Origin: Komagataeibacter diospyri
Lineage (GTDB): Bacteria; Pseudomonadota; Alphaproteobacteria; Acetobacterales; Acetobacteraceae
Reading direction: 5' to 3'
NCBI RefSeq assembly: GCF_006538165.1
Contig: NZ_BDLU01000001.1
Location: 1-64,000 of the forward strand
DNA: 64,000 nt
Shown here: piece after piece, positions 8,054 to 17,331 of the stretch
Layout: each line of letters begins with the position of its first letter
Numbering within the stretch: position 1 is the stretch's first letter
Translations under genes and position numbers: made by a program
The notes under the pieces: generated by a model
What the model saw: the letters and a program-made list of their open reading frames with translations, nothing else
Told to the model about the DNA's origin: nothing
Databases searched by the model: none

Positions 8054-8547
8054 TGCGGTGGCTGGCGACAGCCATGGCTCTTGGTCTGTTCCTCCTGCCG
8101 TTATGCGGCCATGCCCGTTCCGTGCGTGACTGCACATTCCGTCACACGGTCATGATGCTGGATGATGGACAGGGTGTGTTTGATGGCATGATGCATGGTG
8201 GCATGTGGCTTGTATTACGCAACACGGGTCCACGGGCCTGTTCGCTGGCATCATTCGGCCCGCTGCTGTTTGAGGACGAGCACCATCGCGCCATTCCGGT
8301 CCGGTGGCAGCAGGCCGTAGCCATGCCAGACAGCGTGCTGCGCCCGGGCGGGCAGGTCAGGACAGCCCTGCGCTGGGTGTCAGGCAATGCGTTTGATCCG
8401 GGTTACTGCATCATGCCTGCGACCCTTGTGCTACCGCTGCGCAAAGGCGCGCTGAGGCAGGCTTTCGGTCGTAGCCTGTGCGCCCCGTCCGGCATGCCGC
8501 CCATGCTGGAACAGCAGCCATGGCAGGCAGGACCGGAACGGCAATAA
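8050..8547 (+). CDS. secreted DUF4232-like protein
   Basis: A 165-residue exported protein. The N-terminus (MMRWLATAMALGLFLLPLCGHA) is a clear Sec signal peptide with cleavage after GHA. The mature part has a C-x(n)-LVLRNTGPRACSL ... GPLLFEDEH ... VLRPGGQVRTALRW ... YCIMP pattern that resembles the small beta-sandwich DUF4232 fold; that assignment is tentative. Four to five cysteines could form disulfides. It is the third gene of the run that begins with the fluoride riboswitch, overlapping its predecessor by ATGA. A role in the fluoride response is inferred only from position. Confidence 0.7.
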   Translation: MMRWLATAMALGLFLLPLCGHARSVRDCTFRHTVMMLDDGQGVFDGMMHGGMWLVLRNTGPRACSLASFGPLLFEDEHHRAIPVRWQQAVAMPDSVLRPGGQVRTALRWVSGNAFDPGYCIMPATLVLPLRKGALRQAFGRSLCAPSGMPPMLEQQPWQAGPERQ

Positions 8548-8548
8548 A

Positions 8549-8600
8549 CAGAAGTTTCTGGTCAAGCTTTAAAAAAAGCGGCACCCAAAACGTTTAATAT
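8549..8600. repeat. dispersed intergenic repeat, copy C
   Basis: AAGTTTCTGGTCAAGCTT followed by TAAAAAAAGCGGCACCCAAAACGTTT. It starts with the same 10-mer (AAGTTTCTGG) as copy F and retains the AAAAAGCGGCA block. It lies between two convergent genes and may also act as a terminator. Confidence 0.65.
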
Positions 8601-8612
8601 TTCAAATTCCTT

Positions 8613-9443
8613 TTAGCGGGTCAGGGACTTGAAGTTGCGGGTCTGTTCGGTCAGGGCGAGTTCAACCGGCAGGCGTTCCATGCTGGAGGCACCGTAAAAG
8701 CCATGGCAGTCCGGGCAGGCGGACAGGACTTTCTGCGCATCAGCCGGCATGGCAATCGGGCCGCCATGGCACAGGGCGATGATGTCAGGGCGCACGCTGC
8801 GCGCGGCATCGGTAATCGCATTGATGCGTTCAATGCAGTCATCCAGCGTAAAGGCGGTTTCCGCCCCGATCGCGCCGCCAGTCGTCAGCCCCATATGGGC
8901 CACCAGCACGTCAGCGCCCGCTTTTGCCATATCCACGGCATTGGCGGGGTCAAAGACATAGGGCGTGGTCAGCAGGTCTTTGTGGTTGGCGCGGGCGACG
9001 ACGTCCACCTCCATGCTGTAGCTCATGCCGGTTTCCTCAAGGTTCTTGCGGAAATTGCCGTCAATCAGTCCCACGGTGGGAAAGTTCTGGATGCCCGAGA
9101 AGCCGACGCGCTTGACGTCGTCAAGGAAGACATCAAAATCCACGAACGGATCGGTGCCATTCACTCCCGCCAGTACCGGCGTATTGGGCACGACGGGCAG
9201 GACTTCACGTGCCATTTCCATGACGATCTGGTTGGCGTTGCCGTAGGCCAGCAGCCCCGCCAGCGACCCCCGGCCCGCCATGCGGTAACGGCCGGAATTA
9301 TAGATCACGATCAGGTCGATCCCGCCTGCCGCCTCGCATTTGGCAGACAGGCCGGTACCAGCGCCACCACCCACGATGGGCTTGCGCGTGGCGATCATGG
9401 TACGGAATTTGGCAAGGATCTCACTGCGGGGAATGCTGGGCAT
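8613..9443 (-). CDS. phosphoenolpyruvate hydrolase family TIM-barrel protein
   Basis: A 276-residue protein of the PEP-hydrolase/TIM-barrel signal-transduction family, related to PEP mutase folds. Recognisable segments are [61 protein letters not shown], a [14 protein letters not shown] loop and HGGPIAMP. Length is typical. Its start overlaps the end of the upstream Tm-1-like gene by 23 nt, and this gene pair recurs in many bacteria. The enzymatic reaction of these pairs is poorly established. It is the last gene of a four-gene minus-strand operon. Confidence 0.85.
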   Translation of the reverse strand: MPSIPRSEILAKFRTMIATRKPIVGGGAGTGLSAKCEAAGGIDLIVIYNSGRYRMAGRGSLAGLLAYGNANQIVMEMAREVLPVVPNTPVLAGVNGTDPFVDFDVFLDDVKRVGFSGIQNFPTVGLIDGNFRKNLEETGMSYSMEVDVVARANHKDLLTTPYVFDPANAVDMAKAGADVLVAHMGLTTGGAIGAETAFTLDDCIERINAITDAARSVRPDIIALCHGGPIAMPADAQKVLSACPDCHGFYGASSMERLPVELALTEQTRNFKSLTR

Positions 9444-10653
9444 TATCTGTGTCCTTCATGAAAATACGGGAAAATTCATGCGAAAGCGCATCGGCAAAGG
9501 CCGGGTCGTTGATCGCATGGGGCAGGCGGATCAGCTTTCGGCGCGGGGTCTGGTCCAGTGTTTCGGACAGGGCGTTGTAAAAGGCTTCATCCGCCACCGG
9601 ATCGTGAAACGGCGCGCCCGGCTGGTCCAGCAGGGAAAAACCGCCCTCGGGGTAAAGGAAGCGGACCTCCCCTTCGCACCGGTTCAACTGGTGGCCGATC
9701 ATATGACCCATGGCGCGGCACTCTGCCGGGCTGGTGCGCATAAGGGTGATCTGGGGATTGTGTTCGACAAACACGCGGTCACGGTAGCGTTCGGGCACAC
9801 TGGCGCGCGCGCCGAAATTGACCATGTCCAGCCCACCGCAACTGCCCACATACGGGTATTGCGTGCGGATGACGGCACCAAGGCGGTCCGTATCGCACGG
9901 GAAAATGCCGCCTGCCACCAGATCGCAGAACTCGGTCAGTGTCACATCAATGAAACCGCGCATGACCCCGTCATCCGCCAGTCGTTCCATCGCCTGTCCG
10001 CCAGTGCCGGTGGCATGGAATACCAGGCAGTCAAACTGTCCCGACAGGTCATGGACGATATGATCAACACATGGCGTGGTCACGCCAAACATGGTCAGGC
10101 CAATGGCGGGACGGGGATCTGGGGGAATATGGCATGGGGCCAGCACCATACCCGCCATGGCATTGGCGGCGTTGCACAGGATAACGCGCGACAGGCGGTT
10201 CAGCCCTTCCATGTCGGTTACGGAATACAGCATGGCAATGTCCGATCCCCCGACATAGGGCGCGGTATTGCCTGACGCCACGGTGGAAACCACAAGCTTG
10301 GGCAGCCCCAGCCGCAGCGCCTGCAACGCAGGCGCCACCAGCGCCGTGCCACCGGACCCGCCAACGGCGATCACGCCCGTCATGTCGGTGCGCGCCAGCA
10401 GGTAATGGCGCAGGGCAACAGCCATTGCGCCGATGGAACGCCCGCGTTCGCCACGGAATACGGCGCTTTCGCCATCGGGGTGGAAGGCCGCCACCGTGCG
10501 TGCGCTGACATCCGCATCCGCAGGCGTACCGCGCGTGCTGACATCCACGATCAGTCCCGTAACCCCACGTGCATGCAGGCATTGGCGGATATAGACCAGT
10601 TCCGCATGTTTGGTGTCACAGGTGCCAAGGATATAGACGGGACGCGCCGTCAT
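9421..10653 (-). CDS. Tm-1-like ATP-binding domain protein (UPF0261)
   Basis: A 410-residue member of the UPF0261/Tm-1-like family, named after the tomato resistance protein Tm-1. Visible family segments include [13 protein letters not shown] at the N-terminus, DVSTRGTP, the glycine-rich [31 protein letters not shown] and the C-terminal [12 protein letters not shown]. It overlaps the MFS gene upstream by 4 nt and the PEP-hydrolase-like gene downstream by 23 nt, so the products probably act together. The biochemical function is unknown. The C-terminal HAIND motif indicates a full-length protein. Confidence 0.85.
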   Translation of the reverse strand: MTARPVYILGTCDTKHAELVYIRQCLHARGVTGLIVDVSTRGTPADADVSARTVAAFHPDGESAVFRGERGRSIGAMAVALRHYLLARTDMTGVIAVGGSGGTALVAPALQALRLGLPKLVVSTVASGNTAPYVGGSDIAMLYSVTDMEGLNRLSRVILCNAANAMAGMVLAPCHIPPDPRPAIGLTMFGVTTPCVDHIVHDLSGQFDCLVFHATGTGGQAMERLADDGVMRGFIDVTLTEFCDLVAGGIFPCDTDRLGAVIRTQYPYVGSCGGLDMVNFGARASVPERYRDRVFVEHNPQITLMRTSPAECRAMGHMIGHQLNRCEGEVRFLYPEGGFSLLDQPGAPFHDPVADEAFYNALSETLDQTPRRKLIRLPHAINDPAFADALSHEFSRIFMKDTDNAQHSPQ

Positions 10654-11843
10654 GCTGGTTTTTCCTCATGCCAGCCATTGAGCAGGCCAAGGATGATGGC
10701 TGCACCGCCCGTAGCGCACAGCCCCCCCACCAGAAAGACGACGCCATATCCGTAACGGTCCGCCAGAAGCCCGGCCAGTGGCCCGGTCGCGCCATAGGCC
10801 AGATCCTGAAACGCGGCAAATCCACCCAGCGCCGTGCCGCGCATGTGCGGGGCGACCAGTCGCACGACCTCCACCCCAAGGGAGGGATAGACCATGGAAC
10901 ATCCGGCCCCGGTCAGCACCGCGCCCGCCAACGCCAGCAGTGGCGTGGGCGCATACCATAGCAGGTACTGTCCCGCTGCCTCGATCAACAGGGAAAACAG
11001 CGCCACCTTCAGCCCGCCAATACGGTCGGGCAGGTGCCCGCATATGACGCGGCCAGCTACGAACGCCACCCCGAAACAGGTCAGTCCCAGCCCGGCATAA
11101 GGCCAGTGTGCATGCAGGAAACGCAGTGGCAGGAAGGCACCAAGGGCTGCAAACCCCACCCCCTGCAACGCCACCGCGATACCCTGCCAGCGGATGGTGC
11201 CCAGAATACGCCAGAACGGGGGCCTTCCCCCCGCATGCGGCCGGGAAGGTGGTACGCTGTGCACCAGCGCCAGCCCCACCAGCGGCAGCAGGGCGGATAC
11301 CAGCATAAGGACACCCAGCCCCCAGTAGTTGTATATCGCAAGCCCGATCGGTCCCCCCACGGCAAAGGCCCCATACATGGCCGCCCCCGTCCATGCCAGT
11401 ACCCGTCCCGCGCGCTGCTGGCCCATAAGGCCGATACCCCAGCCCAGCATGCCCACTATGGTCAGGCTTTCCCCGATCCCCAGCAGCAGCCGTCCCGCGA
11501 TTACGATGGCATAGCGTGCGCCATGGGGCAGGCCGGTCACTCCCGCCAGCACGCAGATCAGGCTGGCCGCCACATACAGCGCCAGCCCCGCGCGCATGCA
11601 CGGTCGTCCCCCCTTGATGTCGGCAAAGGCGCCGGCATGATTACGGCTGAGGATGGTGGAAAAGAATGCAATGCCCACCGCCAGTCCTGCCAGCCCGTTG
11701 CCGTAACCCGACCAGTGCAGGATGGCGACCGGCAGGGCCGCCAGCGGTAGCGCCACCGCCATGTAGGACAGGAACAGCGCGATGGCGAGGCGGCCCAGCT
11801 GCCGCAGCGGTCCGGTATCAGATTTCACGTGTAATGCGCACAT
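10650..11843 (-). CDS. MFS transporter
   Basis: An inner-membrane major facilitator of about 397 residues with roughly 12 hydrophobic segments. Features include a G-rich loop near GIGESLTIVGMLGWGIGLMGQQRAGR and the usual central cytosolic linker. It resembles arabinose-efflux-type MFS proteins; the substrate is unknown. The frame is open 45 codons further upstream, but those codons overlap the ABM-domain gene and are not transporter-like, so ATG at MCALHVKSD is used (26-nt overlap with the upstream gene). It shares the operon with the Tm-1/PEP-hydrolase pair, suggesting uptake or export of that pathway's compound. Confidence 0.85.
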   Translation of the reverse strand: MCALHVKSDTGPLRQLGRLAIALFLSYMAVALPLAALPVAILHWSGYGNGLAGLAVGIAFFSTILSRNHAGAFADIKGGRPCMRAGLALYVAASLICVLAGVTGLPHGARYAIVIAGRLLLGIGESLTIVGMLGWGIGLMGQQRAGRVLAWTGAAMYGAFAVGGPIGLAIYNYWGLGVLMLVSALLPLVGLALVHSVPPSRPHAGGRPPFWRILGTIRWQGIAVALQGVGFAALGAFLPLRFLHAHWPYAGLGLTCFGVAFVAGRVICGHLPDRIGGLKVALFSLLIEAAGQYLLWYAPTPLLALAGAVLTGAGCSMVYPSLGVEVVRLVAPHMRGTALGGFAAFQDLAYGATGPLAGLLADRYGYGVVFLVGGLCATGGAAIILGLLNGWHEEKPA

Positions 11844-12114
11844 GCAGCGGTTCGGCCAGCGCGGTTTTGAACACTTCCGCCATTGCCTGAAAATGTGGCG
11901 TGGTTTCATGTTCGGCCAGCGCTTCAGGGCTGGTCCAGCGTTCCACGAACACAAGAACCTCACGATCCGATATATCACGATGGCATTGGTAGGAGATGTT
12001 GGTTTTTTCCAGCCGGGATGCCTTCACACAGTCATGGATGGCAGCGATTGCCACTTTTTCATGGTCGGGACGGACGCGTATGGTGGCGATGACCGTAATG
12101 GGCTGCTCTGTCAT
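11818..12114 (-). CDS. antibiotic biosynthesis monooxygenase (ABM) domain protein
   Basis: A 98-residue single-domain protein of the dimeric alpha+beta barrel ABM/YgiN-type family. Typical features are ITVIATIRVRPDHEKVA, the small core SYQCHRDISDREVLVFVERW, and the C-terminal HETTPHFQAM segment. Such proteins act as small monooxygenases or quinone/aromatic-handling enzymes. AAGGA seven nt upstream fixes the start. It is the first gene of the four-gene operon, just downstream of the palindromic site by the MocR gene. Confidence 0.85.
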   Translation of the reverse strand: MTEQPITVIATIRVRPDHEKVAIAAIHDCVKASRLEKTNISYQCHRDISDREVLVFVERWTSPEALAEHETTPHFQAMAEVFKTALAEPLHVRITREI

Positions 12115-12159
12115 GGACTGTCCTTGGCTTACTGTCTGGTCCGCGGATGATAGGATGCT

Positions 12160-12198
12160 GTGACACTTTTCTTCTACGAAGAAAGTGTCACGTGACAC
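12160..12198. promoter_or_regulatory. palindromic operator-like site between MocR gene and ABM operon
   Basis: GTGACACTTTTCTTC and GAAGAAAGTGTCAC form a long near-perfect inverted repeat around TAC. The right arm continues into GTGTCAC-GTGACAC, a perfect 14-bp palindrome that reaches the MocR stop codon. Three GTGACAC-type half-sites are thus present. The site lies 45-85 bp upstream of the first operon gene. Lack of a T-run argues against a simple terminator. Binding by the adjacent MocR regulator is inference. Confidence 0.55.
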
Positions 12199-13550
12199 TA
12201 TTGTTGCATCCTCTCATGTACGTGACGCAGGCGGTGCAGGGCTTCCGTCAGGTCGGGCAGGCCAGCCGGGCCAAGGCACAGCCGTATGCCGCCCTTTGTG
12301 CAGGTATCCGGATCCGCCATGAAGGGCTGTGCCGGGGTGACCCGCACATCTTGACGTGCGGCGGCACAGACAAACGCCGCAGCCTGTTCCACCGACATGG
12401 GCATCCATGCGTGAAAGGCGTCATAGGACGGCGCTGTCAGGACCGGGCCGAGAAGGCGCAGGGCCAGTTCGCGCCGTCGTCCTGCCTCGCCCCGTAATGC
12501 GCGCCGGACGGAGGCCGCAGTGCCATCCAGCATCCACTGCGCCATCATGGCATAGGACAATGGCGCGATCATAAGCGATGAATTCAACAGGGCGTCCTGT
12601 GCCGCGGCCATGAAACGGGCAGGGGGCGCAAGTGTTCCGATACGCAATCCGGGGCTGAGGGTCTTGGACAGGCTGTTGACGTAAAACGTCCGCTCCGGTG
12701 TCAGCGTCACCAGCGGCGGCAGAAGGTCGTCGCGCGCGCAGTCATAGACATCGTCCTCGATAATCAGGGCATCATGCGCCCGGCATATCCGCGCGATATC
12801 ATGCCTGCGGGTCTGATCCATGGTGGCGGTGGTGGGATTATGCATGGTGGGGGTCACATACAGCACGCATCGGCCTGTCCCGTGGGCGCGCAGCATGCGC
12901 TCAAGCGGTCCGGGCAACAGGCCATGCCGGTCCATGGGCAGGCCATGGGGCAGCAGCCCCGCCTGTCGCAGCAGGGACAGCATGCCGGGATAAGCCAGTT
13001 CTTCGGTTATGACGATGGTGCGGACCCTGCGGCATACGCTTACGGCCACGCCAAGGGCCTGCTGCGCCCCGCTGGTCAGCAGCAGGCGGTCGGGGGGCAT
13101 ATCCACCCCCAGTTCCGTCAGCCAGTGGCTCATGATCCGGCGGTGTTCGATATGCCCGGCGATGGGGGGATAGACATTGAACAGTGCCGGATCGACCGTA
13201 TGGGCAAGGCGGTCCAGCGTGCGGGCCAGGGCGCGATTGCCGAACATGGGCGGCGGCATGTTGGCCGACAGGTCGATCATATGCCCCGACCCGCCGGGGC
13301 GGGAGGCCACGAACATGCCGCGCCCGCGCACGCTGCGCACCAGTCCGCGACGTTCCAGCATGGCATAGGCGCGCGTAACGCTGCCCACCCCTATGCCCAG
13401 TCGCCACGCCAGGTCACGATGCGCGGGCAGGCGGTCACCCGCATCCAGCTTTTCCCTCAGGATGTCATCCGCCAGCGCGTCCGCCAGACGTTCGGCGGGG
13501 GACGCATCACCGGGTGGCAGGTGCGGGTGCCATGGGGAATGCAGGCGCAT
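12198..13550 (-). CDS. MocR-type transcriptional regulator (GntR HTH + aminotransferase domain)
   Basis: A GntR-type winged helix (RLPAHRDLAWRLGIGVGSVTRAY ... VRSVRGRGMFV) is fused to a class I aminotransferase fold. The PLP lysine lies in FYVNSLSKTLSPGLRIG, and the LYVTPTMHNPT and IIEDDVYD segments hold the Asn and Asp that contact PLP. About 450 residues, typical of MocR. The ATG used here lies just before the HTH; an ATG 31 codons upstream is open but that stretch is not MocR-like, and neither start has a clear ribosome site. It precedes the ABM-MFS-Tm-1-PEP hydrolase operon on the same strand and is divergent from the sugar-transporter gene. Either could be its target. Confidence 0.88.
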   Translation of the reverse strand: MRLHSPWHPHLPPGDASPAERLADALADDILREKLDAGDRLPAHRDLAWRLGIGVGSVTRAYAMLERRGLVRSVRGRGMFVASRPGGSGHMIDLSANMPPPMFGNRALARTLDRLAHTVDPALFNVYPPIAGHIEHRRIMSHWLTELGVDMPPDRLLLTSGAQQALGVAVSVCRRVRTIVITEELAYPGMLSLLRQAGLLPHGLPMDRHGLLPGPLERMLRAHGTGRCVLYVTPTMHNPTTATMDQTRRHDIARICRAHDALIIEDDVYDCARDDLLPPLVTLTPERTFYVNSLSKTLSPGLRIGTLAPPARFMAAAQDALLNSSLMIAPLSYAMMAQWMLDGTAASVRRALRGEAGRRRELALRLLGPVLTAPSYDAFHAWMPMSVEQAAAFVCAAARQDVRVTPAQPFMADPDTCTKGGIRLCLGPAGLPDLTEALHRLRHVHERMQQ

Positions 13551-13711
13551 GTGGGAGCCAAGCCTGTCCTGTTGTGGGTCACGTCCGGCATAGCAGGTCG
13601 CGTCCAGGCACGAAATATGCAGGTTTGCGGCCGTCATTTCCATGTATCATGTTGCGTATCCATTACAATCAGGGCGCGGCACAGACTGCACCCCGGCAGA
13701 AGGGAAACGAC

Positions 13712-14998
13712 TTGGCCCAGCATCGTATGGCGGGAATGGACAGCGCCCATGGCATGCGCCCACTGGCTGTCATGGCCGGGCTGTTTTTCATCATCGGCTT
13801 TGTCACATGGCTGAACGGGCCATTGATTACCTTCGTGCAGGTGGCTTTCGGCCTTGGCCCGGTGGGGGCGTTTCTGGTGCCGATGTGTTTTTACCTGTCC
13901 TATCTTGTTTGCGCCTTTCCCGCGATGGGACTGGCGCGGCGGATGGGACTGCGCGACGGGATTGTGCTGGCCCTTGTCATCATGGCGGCAGGCACGTCGG
14001 TATTCGGCGAATGCGTGGGTGGGCGCTGGTATCCCGGTGCGCTGGCGGGACTGTCCGTGCTGGGGGCGGGGCTGACGCTGCTGCAGGTCACGGTCAATCC
14101 ATATGTTACCATGCTGGGGCCGCCACAGGGGGCGGCACGCCGTATCGCGACCATGGGGATCGCCAACAAGGTATCAGGAATTATCGCACCAATTATATTT
14201 TCTGTTCTGGTCATGTACGATATTGGCGACGTCATGACCCATCTGGCCAATGCAGGGGACAGGGAACAGCGCGAGGCTGTACTGGCTACATTCGCCCATG
14301 CCGTGGTGATGCCCTATCGCTGCCTGGCGGTTGTTCTGCTGCTGGTAGCCCTTGGGCTGCGCCATGCGGGCCTGCCTGATATCCGGCTGGTTGATACCGA
14401 TGACACCATGCCACGTTCCGGGCGTATGCCCGTCCGGGCATGGGTGGGGATTGCCGTGGTGTTCATATATGTGGGTGTGGAAGTCATGGCGGGGGATGCC
14501 ATTGGCGTTTATGGGCGGGGGATGGGAATTTCGCTGGGGCAGGCGCGGTTCCTGACCTCACTTACACTGGGGGCCATGCTGGCGGGTTATGCGGCCGGGA
14601 CGGTCATGGTACCCGCCCTGTGCGGGGCAGTCCGCTATCTGCTGTCATCCACTGTTCTGGGGATGGTACTGTGTTTTGCCGCGACCATGATGCCGGGTGT
14701 CGGGTCGGTCCTGTGCGTGGCACTGCTGGGGCTGGCCAACGCCATGATGATGCCGATCCTGTTTCCCCTTGTCCTGCAGGTGGCGGGCAACGGGCAGTAT
14801 CTTGCTACGGCACTGCTGGTTATGGCGTTTTCAGGAGGGGCGTTCATGCCGCAGCTTTTCGCTGGCCTGATCCCGGTTGTCGGTATGAAGCCTTCCTTTA
14901 TGGGTATCATGCTGCTCGCCTATGGCATCATCGGCGGATATGCTCTGTGGATGGAGCGTGCGGGGCGGTCGAACCCGGACTTGGGGGACAGACGATAA
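13712..14998 (+). CDS. FHS-family MFS sugar transporter (NagP/FucP-like)
   Basis: Inner-membrane proton-coupled sugar permease of the fucose-galactose-glucose (FHS) branch. The first helix carries GFVTWLNGPLITFVQ, and later come GAGLTLLQVTVNPYV, GPPQGAARRIATMGIANK and a PILFPLVLQ segment, all FHS marks that are also prominent in the GlcNAc permease NagP. Length is about 428 residues. The start is taken as TTG, with AAGGGA six nt upstream; an ATG five codons later is the alternative. A secreted GH20 hexosaminidase follows, so uptake of N-acetylhexosamines is likely. Confidence 0.85.
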   Translation: MAQHRMAGMDSAHGMRPLAVMAGLFFIIGFVTWLNGPLITFVQVAFGLGPVGAFLVPMCFYLSYLVCAFPAMGLARRMGLRDGIVLALVIMAAGTSVFGECVGGRWYPGALAGLSVLGAGLTLLQVTVNPYVTMLGPPQGAARRIATMGIANKVSGIIAPIIFSVLVMYDIGDVMTHLANAGDREQREAVLATFAHAVVMPYRCLAVVLLLVALGLRHAGLPDIRLVDTDDTMPRSGRMPVRAWVGIAVVFIYVGVEVMAGDAIGVYGRGMGISLGQARFLTSLTLGAMLAGYAAGTVMVPALCGAVRYLLSSTVLGMVLCFAATMMPGVGSVLCVALLGLANAMMMPILFPLVLQVAGNGQYLATALLVMAFSGGAFMPQLFAGLIPVVGMKPSFMGIMLLAYGIIGGYALWMERAGRSNPDLGDRR

Positions 14999-15042
14999 TG
15001 GGGCAGCATACCGGGGCGCCTGTGCAATGTCGTGCAGATTAT

Positions 15043-15090
15043 AAGGAAATTTTTTGGTGAAGCCTTCTTCAGAAAATTAAGGGCGCACTT
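15043..15090. repeat. dispersed intergenic repeat, copy D
   Basis: GGAAATTTTTTGGTGAAGCC, then TTCTTCAGAAAATTAAGGGCGCACTT. This is a diverged member of the family: the TTTTTGGTGAAGC start and the final GCGCACTT block (compare GGCACTTTTT in copy F) are recognisable. It lies between the transporter and hexosaminidase genes. Confidence 0.5.
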
Positions 15091-15153
15091 GGAATTTTTA
15101 TTCTTTTCCAATGCTTTATACTGAAGTGCTTCTTTACGGGGAATAGTGCCGCC

Positions 15154-17331
15154 ATGCCCGATATCCGCCGTTTCCGTTCTGGCCTGCCGCTTGTGTTCAT
15201 GGCGGGACTATGTGCGCATATGCCTGCGGCGGTGGCAGGGTCTGCACTGATGCCGCAGCCACGGGCTTACCATCTTCAGTCCGGCGCAATGCCGCTGACC
15301 GGAGGGGTGGTGGTGGAATGGCAGGGGATGCGATCCGCCTTGCTGGACCATGCGGTGGAACGTTTCACGCAACGCCTTGCCGCCCTGTCCGGGCGTGACG
15401 CCGCACCGGTGGGGCGACCGGGGCTGACCTTGCGTATCCATTGCCTGGCGCGGGATGCGGATATGCTGTCCATTCACATGCATGAACACTACACCCTGCG
15501 GACCGATACACAGGGGGCGACGCTGGAAGCGGATGGACCGGCGGGCGTGCTGCGTGGTCTGGCAACGCTGCTGCAACTGGTGGAACGGCGGGATGGCGGG
15601 CCGGTGCTGGATGCGGTCGGGATTGATGACGCCCCGCGTTTTGCATGGCGGGGCCTGCTGGTGGATGTCAGCCGGCATTTCATGTCCCTTGCCGCGCTTG
15701 AGCGCCAACTGGACATGATGGAGCTGACAAAACTGAATGTGCTGCACCTGCATCTGTCAGACGGGCAGGGGTTCCGGGTGGAAAGCAGGCTGTATCCCCG
15801 CCTGCAGCAGGTGGCGTCTCACGGGCAGTATTATACGCAGCGGCAGATACGCGAACTGGTGGCCTATGCGGCGCAGCGCGGTATCCGCATCGTGCCGGAA
15901 TTCGATACGCCGGGGCATAGCTACGCATTGCTGCTGGCCTATCCGCAATATGCGGCCCAGCCCGTGGCTGCCCCCATGGATCCCAAACGGGTGGTCCGGG
16001 CCGCGATTGACCCGACCAGTCCGCAGGCCCGTGATTTTATCGCCCGGCTGTACCATGAAATGGCTGGACTGTTTCCCGATGCCTATTTCCATGTGGGTGG
16101 TGATGAAGTCCGGCCCGATGAATGGACGGGAAACCCACGTATAAACGCCTGGATGCAGCAGCATGGCTATACCACCGCCGCCCTGCAGGCCATGTATACG
16201 CAACATGTGCATGACATGCTGACACGTGATGGCAAGATCATGATGGGTTGGGACGAACTGCTGGACGCCCCGATACCCGCCAGCATCATGATCGAGTCAT
16301 GGCGAGGGTCACGGTATACGGCGGCGGCCACGCAGGCGGGGCATCCGGTTGTGGTGTCGTCGGGATATTACCTCGACCTGCTGTTGCCTGCGGTGGCGCA
16401 TTACCGGGTTGACCCACTGGACCCACAGGGCAACGGCCTGCCGCCCGATCAGGTGGCGCAGGCCCATGCACCTTTTCTTGAACCCTTCGCACTGGATCCT
16501 GCAGCTCGTATGACGCCGGCGCAGGATGCCCGTGTCATGGGGGCGGAAACCGCCCTGTGGACGGAAATCGTGACGGAGGAAATGCTCGATAACCGGCTGT
16601 GGCCACGGGCCGCCGCACTGGCAGAACGGTTCTGGTCGCCAGCCAGTGTGCGTGATGAGGCCAGCCTTGCTGCCCGCCTGCCGGTTGTTCAGGCGGAACT
16701 GGAACTGCTGGGCAATCGCGCCACGGCTGACCGTGCGCGTATGATGGCGCGACTGGTCCCCGATGATGTGACGCCACTGGCGACCCTGCTGTCCGTAACC
16801 AGTCCGGTGCGCAATTACGCCCATAACCATGTATTTGGCCCCAGCCGTGTTACCCCCACCGCAGATCCGCGCCCGCTGGATCGTGCCGCTGACATCGCGG
16901 CGACGGACAATGCGCAGGCCACCCTATTTTACCATGATGTGCTGTCTTATCTTGCGGGGCAGAAGGATCTGGCTGCCAGCCTGCATGCCCGGCTGGAAAA
17001 CTGGCGGGGAAATGACATCCGCCTGCGGCGGCTGGCACAACGTGATCCCTCTGTTGCGGAAGTGCTGCCCGCATCCGCCCTGCTGGCGCAACTGGCGCAG
17101 GCGGGGCTGGATGCCATGGATCGTCCCGCAACCAGTTGGCGTGAACGCGCCGAAGCCGTCGTCGCAACGGCGCAGGGACAGTCTGCCGCATCGGCTTCCA
17201 TGCTTGCGGTCCGCGGCCACGCCCAGCCCGCGGGTGACCTGTTGCCTGATATTACCCCCGGCATCGTGGCATTGGTGCAGGCTGCGCCAACACCGGGAAA
17301 GGTATTGCAGCAGGACGTGGGGCAACAATAA
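15154..17331 (+). CDS. beta-N-acetylhexosaminidase (GH20), secreted
   Basis: Retaining exo-hexosaminidase that removes terminal GlcNAc/GalNAc from chito-oligosaccharides or glycoconjugates by substrate-assisted catalysis. A 725-residue protein with a Sec signal peptide (cleavage near AVAG), a GH20b N-terminal domain (about 30-155) and the GH20 barrel from FAWRGLLVDVSRHFM (163 onward). The catalytic pair is Asp317-Glu318 in YFHVGGDEV; LHLHLSDGQGFR and EFDTPGHSYA are also typical. A C-terminal helical region of about 200 residues follows the barrel. GGGGAA lies upstream of the ATG. Context with the FHS permease suggests a scavenging role. Confidence 0.93.
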   Translation: MPDIRRFRSGLPLVFMAGLCAHMPAAVAGSALMPQPRAYHLQSGAMPLTGGVVVEWQGMRSALLDHAVERFTQRLAALSGRDAAPVGRPGLTLRIHCLARDADMLSIHMHEHYTLRTDTQGATLEADGPAGVLRGLATLLQLVERRDGGPVLDAVGIDDAPRFAWRGLLVDVSRHFMSLAALERQLDMMELTKLNVLHLHLSDGQGFRVESRLYPRLQQVASHGQYYTQRQIRELVAYAAQRGIRIVPEFDTPGHSYALLLAYPQYAAQPVAAPMDPKRVVRAAIDPTSPQARDFIARLYHEMAGLFPDAYFHVGGDEVRPDEWTGNPRINAWMQQHGYTTAALQAMYTQHVHDMLTRDGKIMMGWDELLDAPIPASIMIESWRGSRYTAAATQAGHPVVVSSGYYLDLLLPAVAHYRVDPLDPQGNGLPPDQVAQAHAPFLEPFALDPAARMTPAQDARVMGAETALWTEIVTEEMLDNRLWPRAAALAERFWSPASVRDEASLAARLPVVQAELELLGNRATADRARMMARLVPDDVTPLATLLSVTSPVRNYAHNHVFGPSRVTPTADPRPLDRAADIAATDNAQATLFYHDVLSYLAGQKDLAASLHARLENWRGNDIRLRRLAQRDPSVAEVLPASALLAQLAQAGLDAMDRPATSWRERAEAVVATAQGQSAASASMLAVRGHAQPAGDLLPDITPGIVALVQAAPTPGKVLQQDVGQQ

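Noticed and set aside
13551-13643. N-terminal extension of the MocR protein
   Set aside because: The 31 extra residues are not MocR-like and have no ribosome site; the later ATG begins where similarity starts, though the longer form cannot be excluded.
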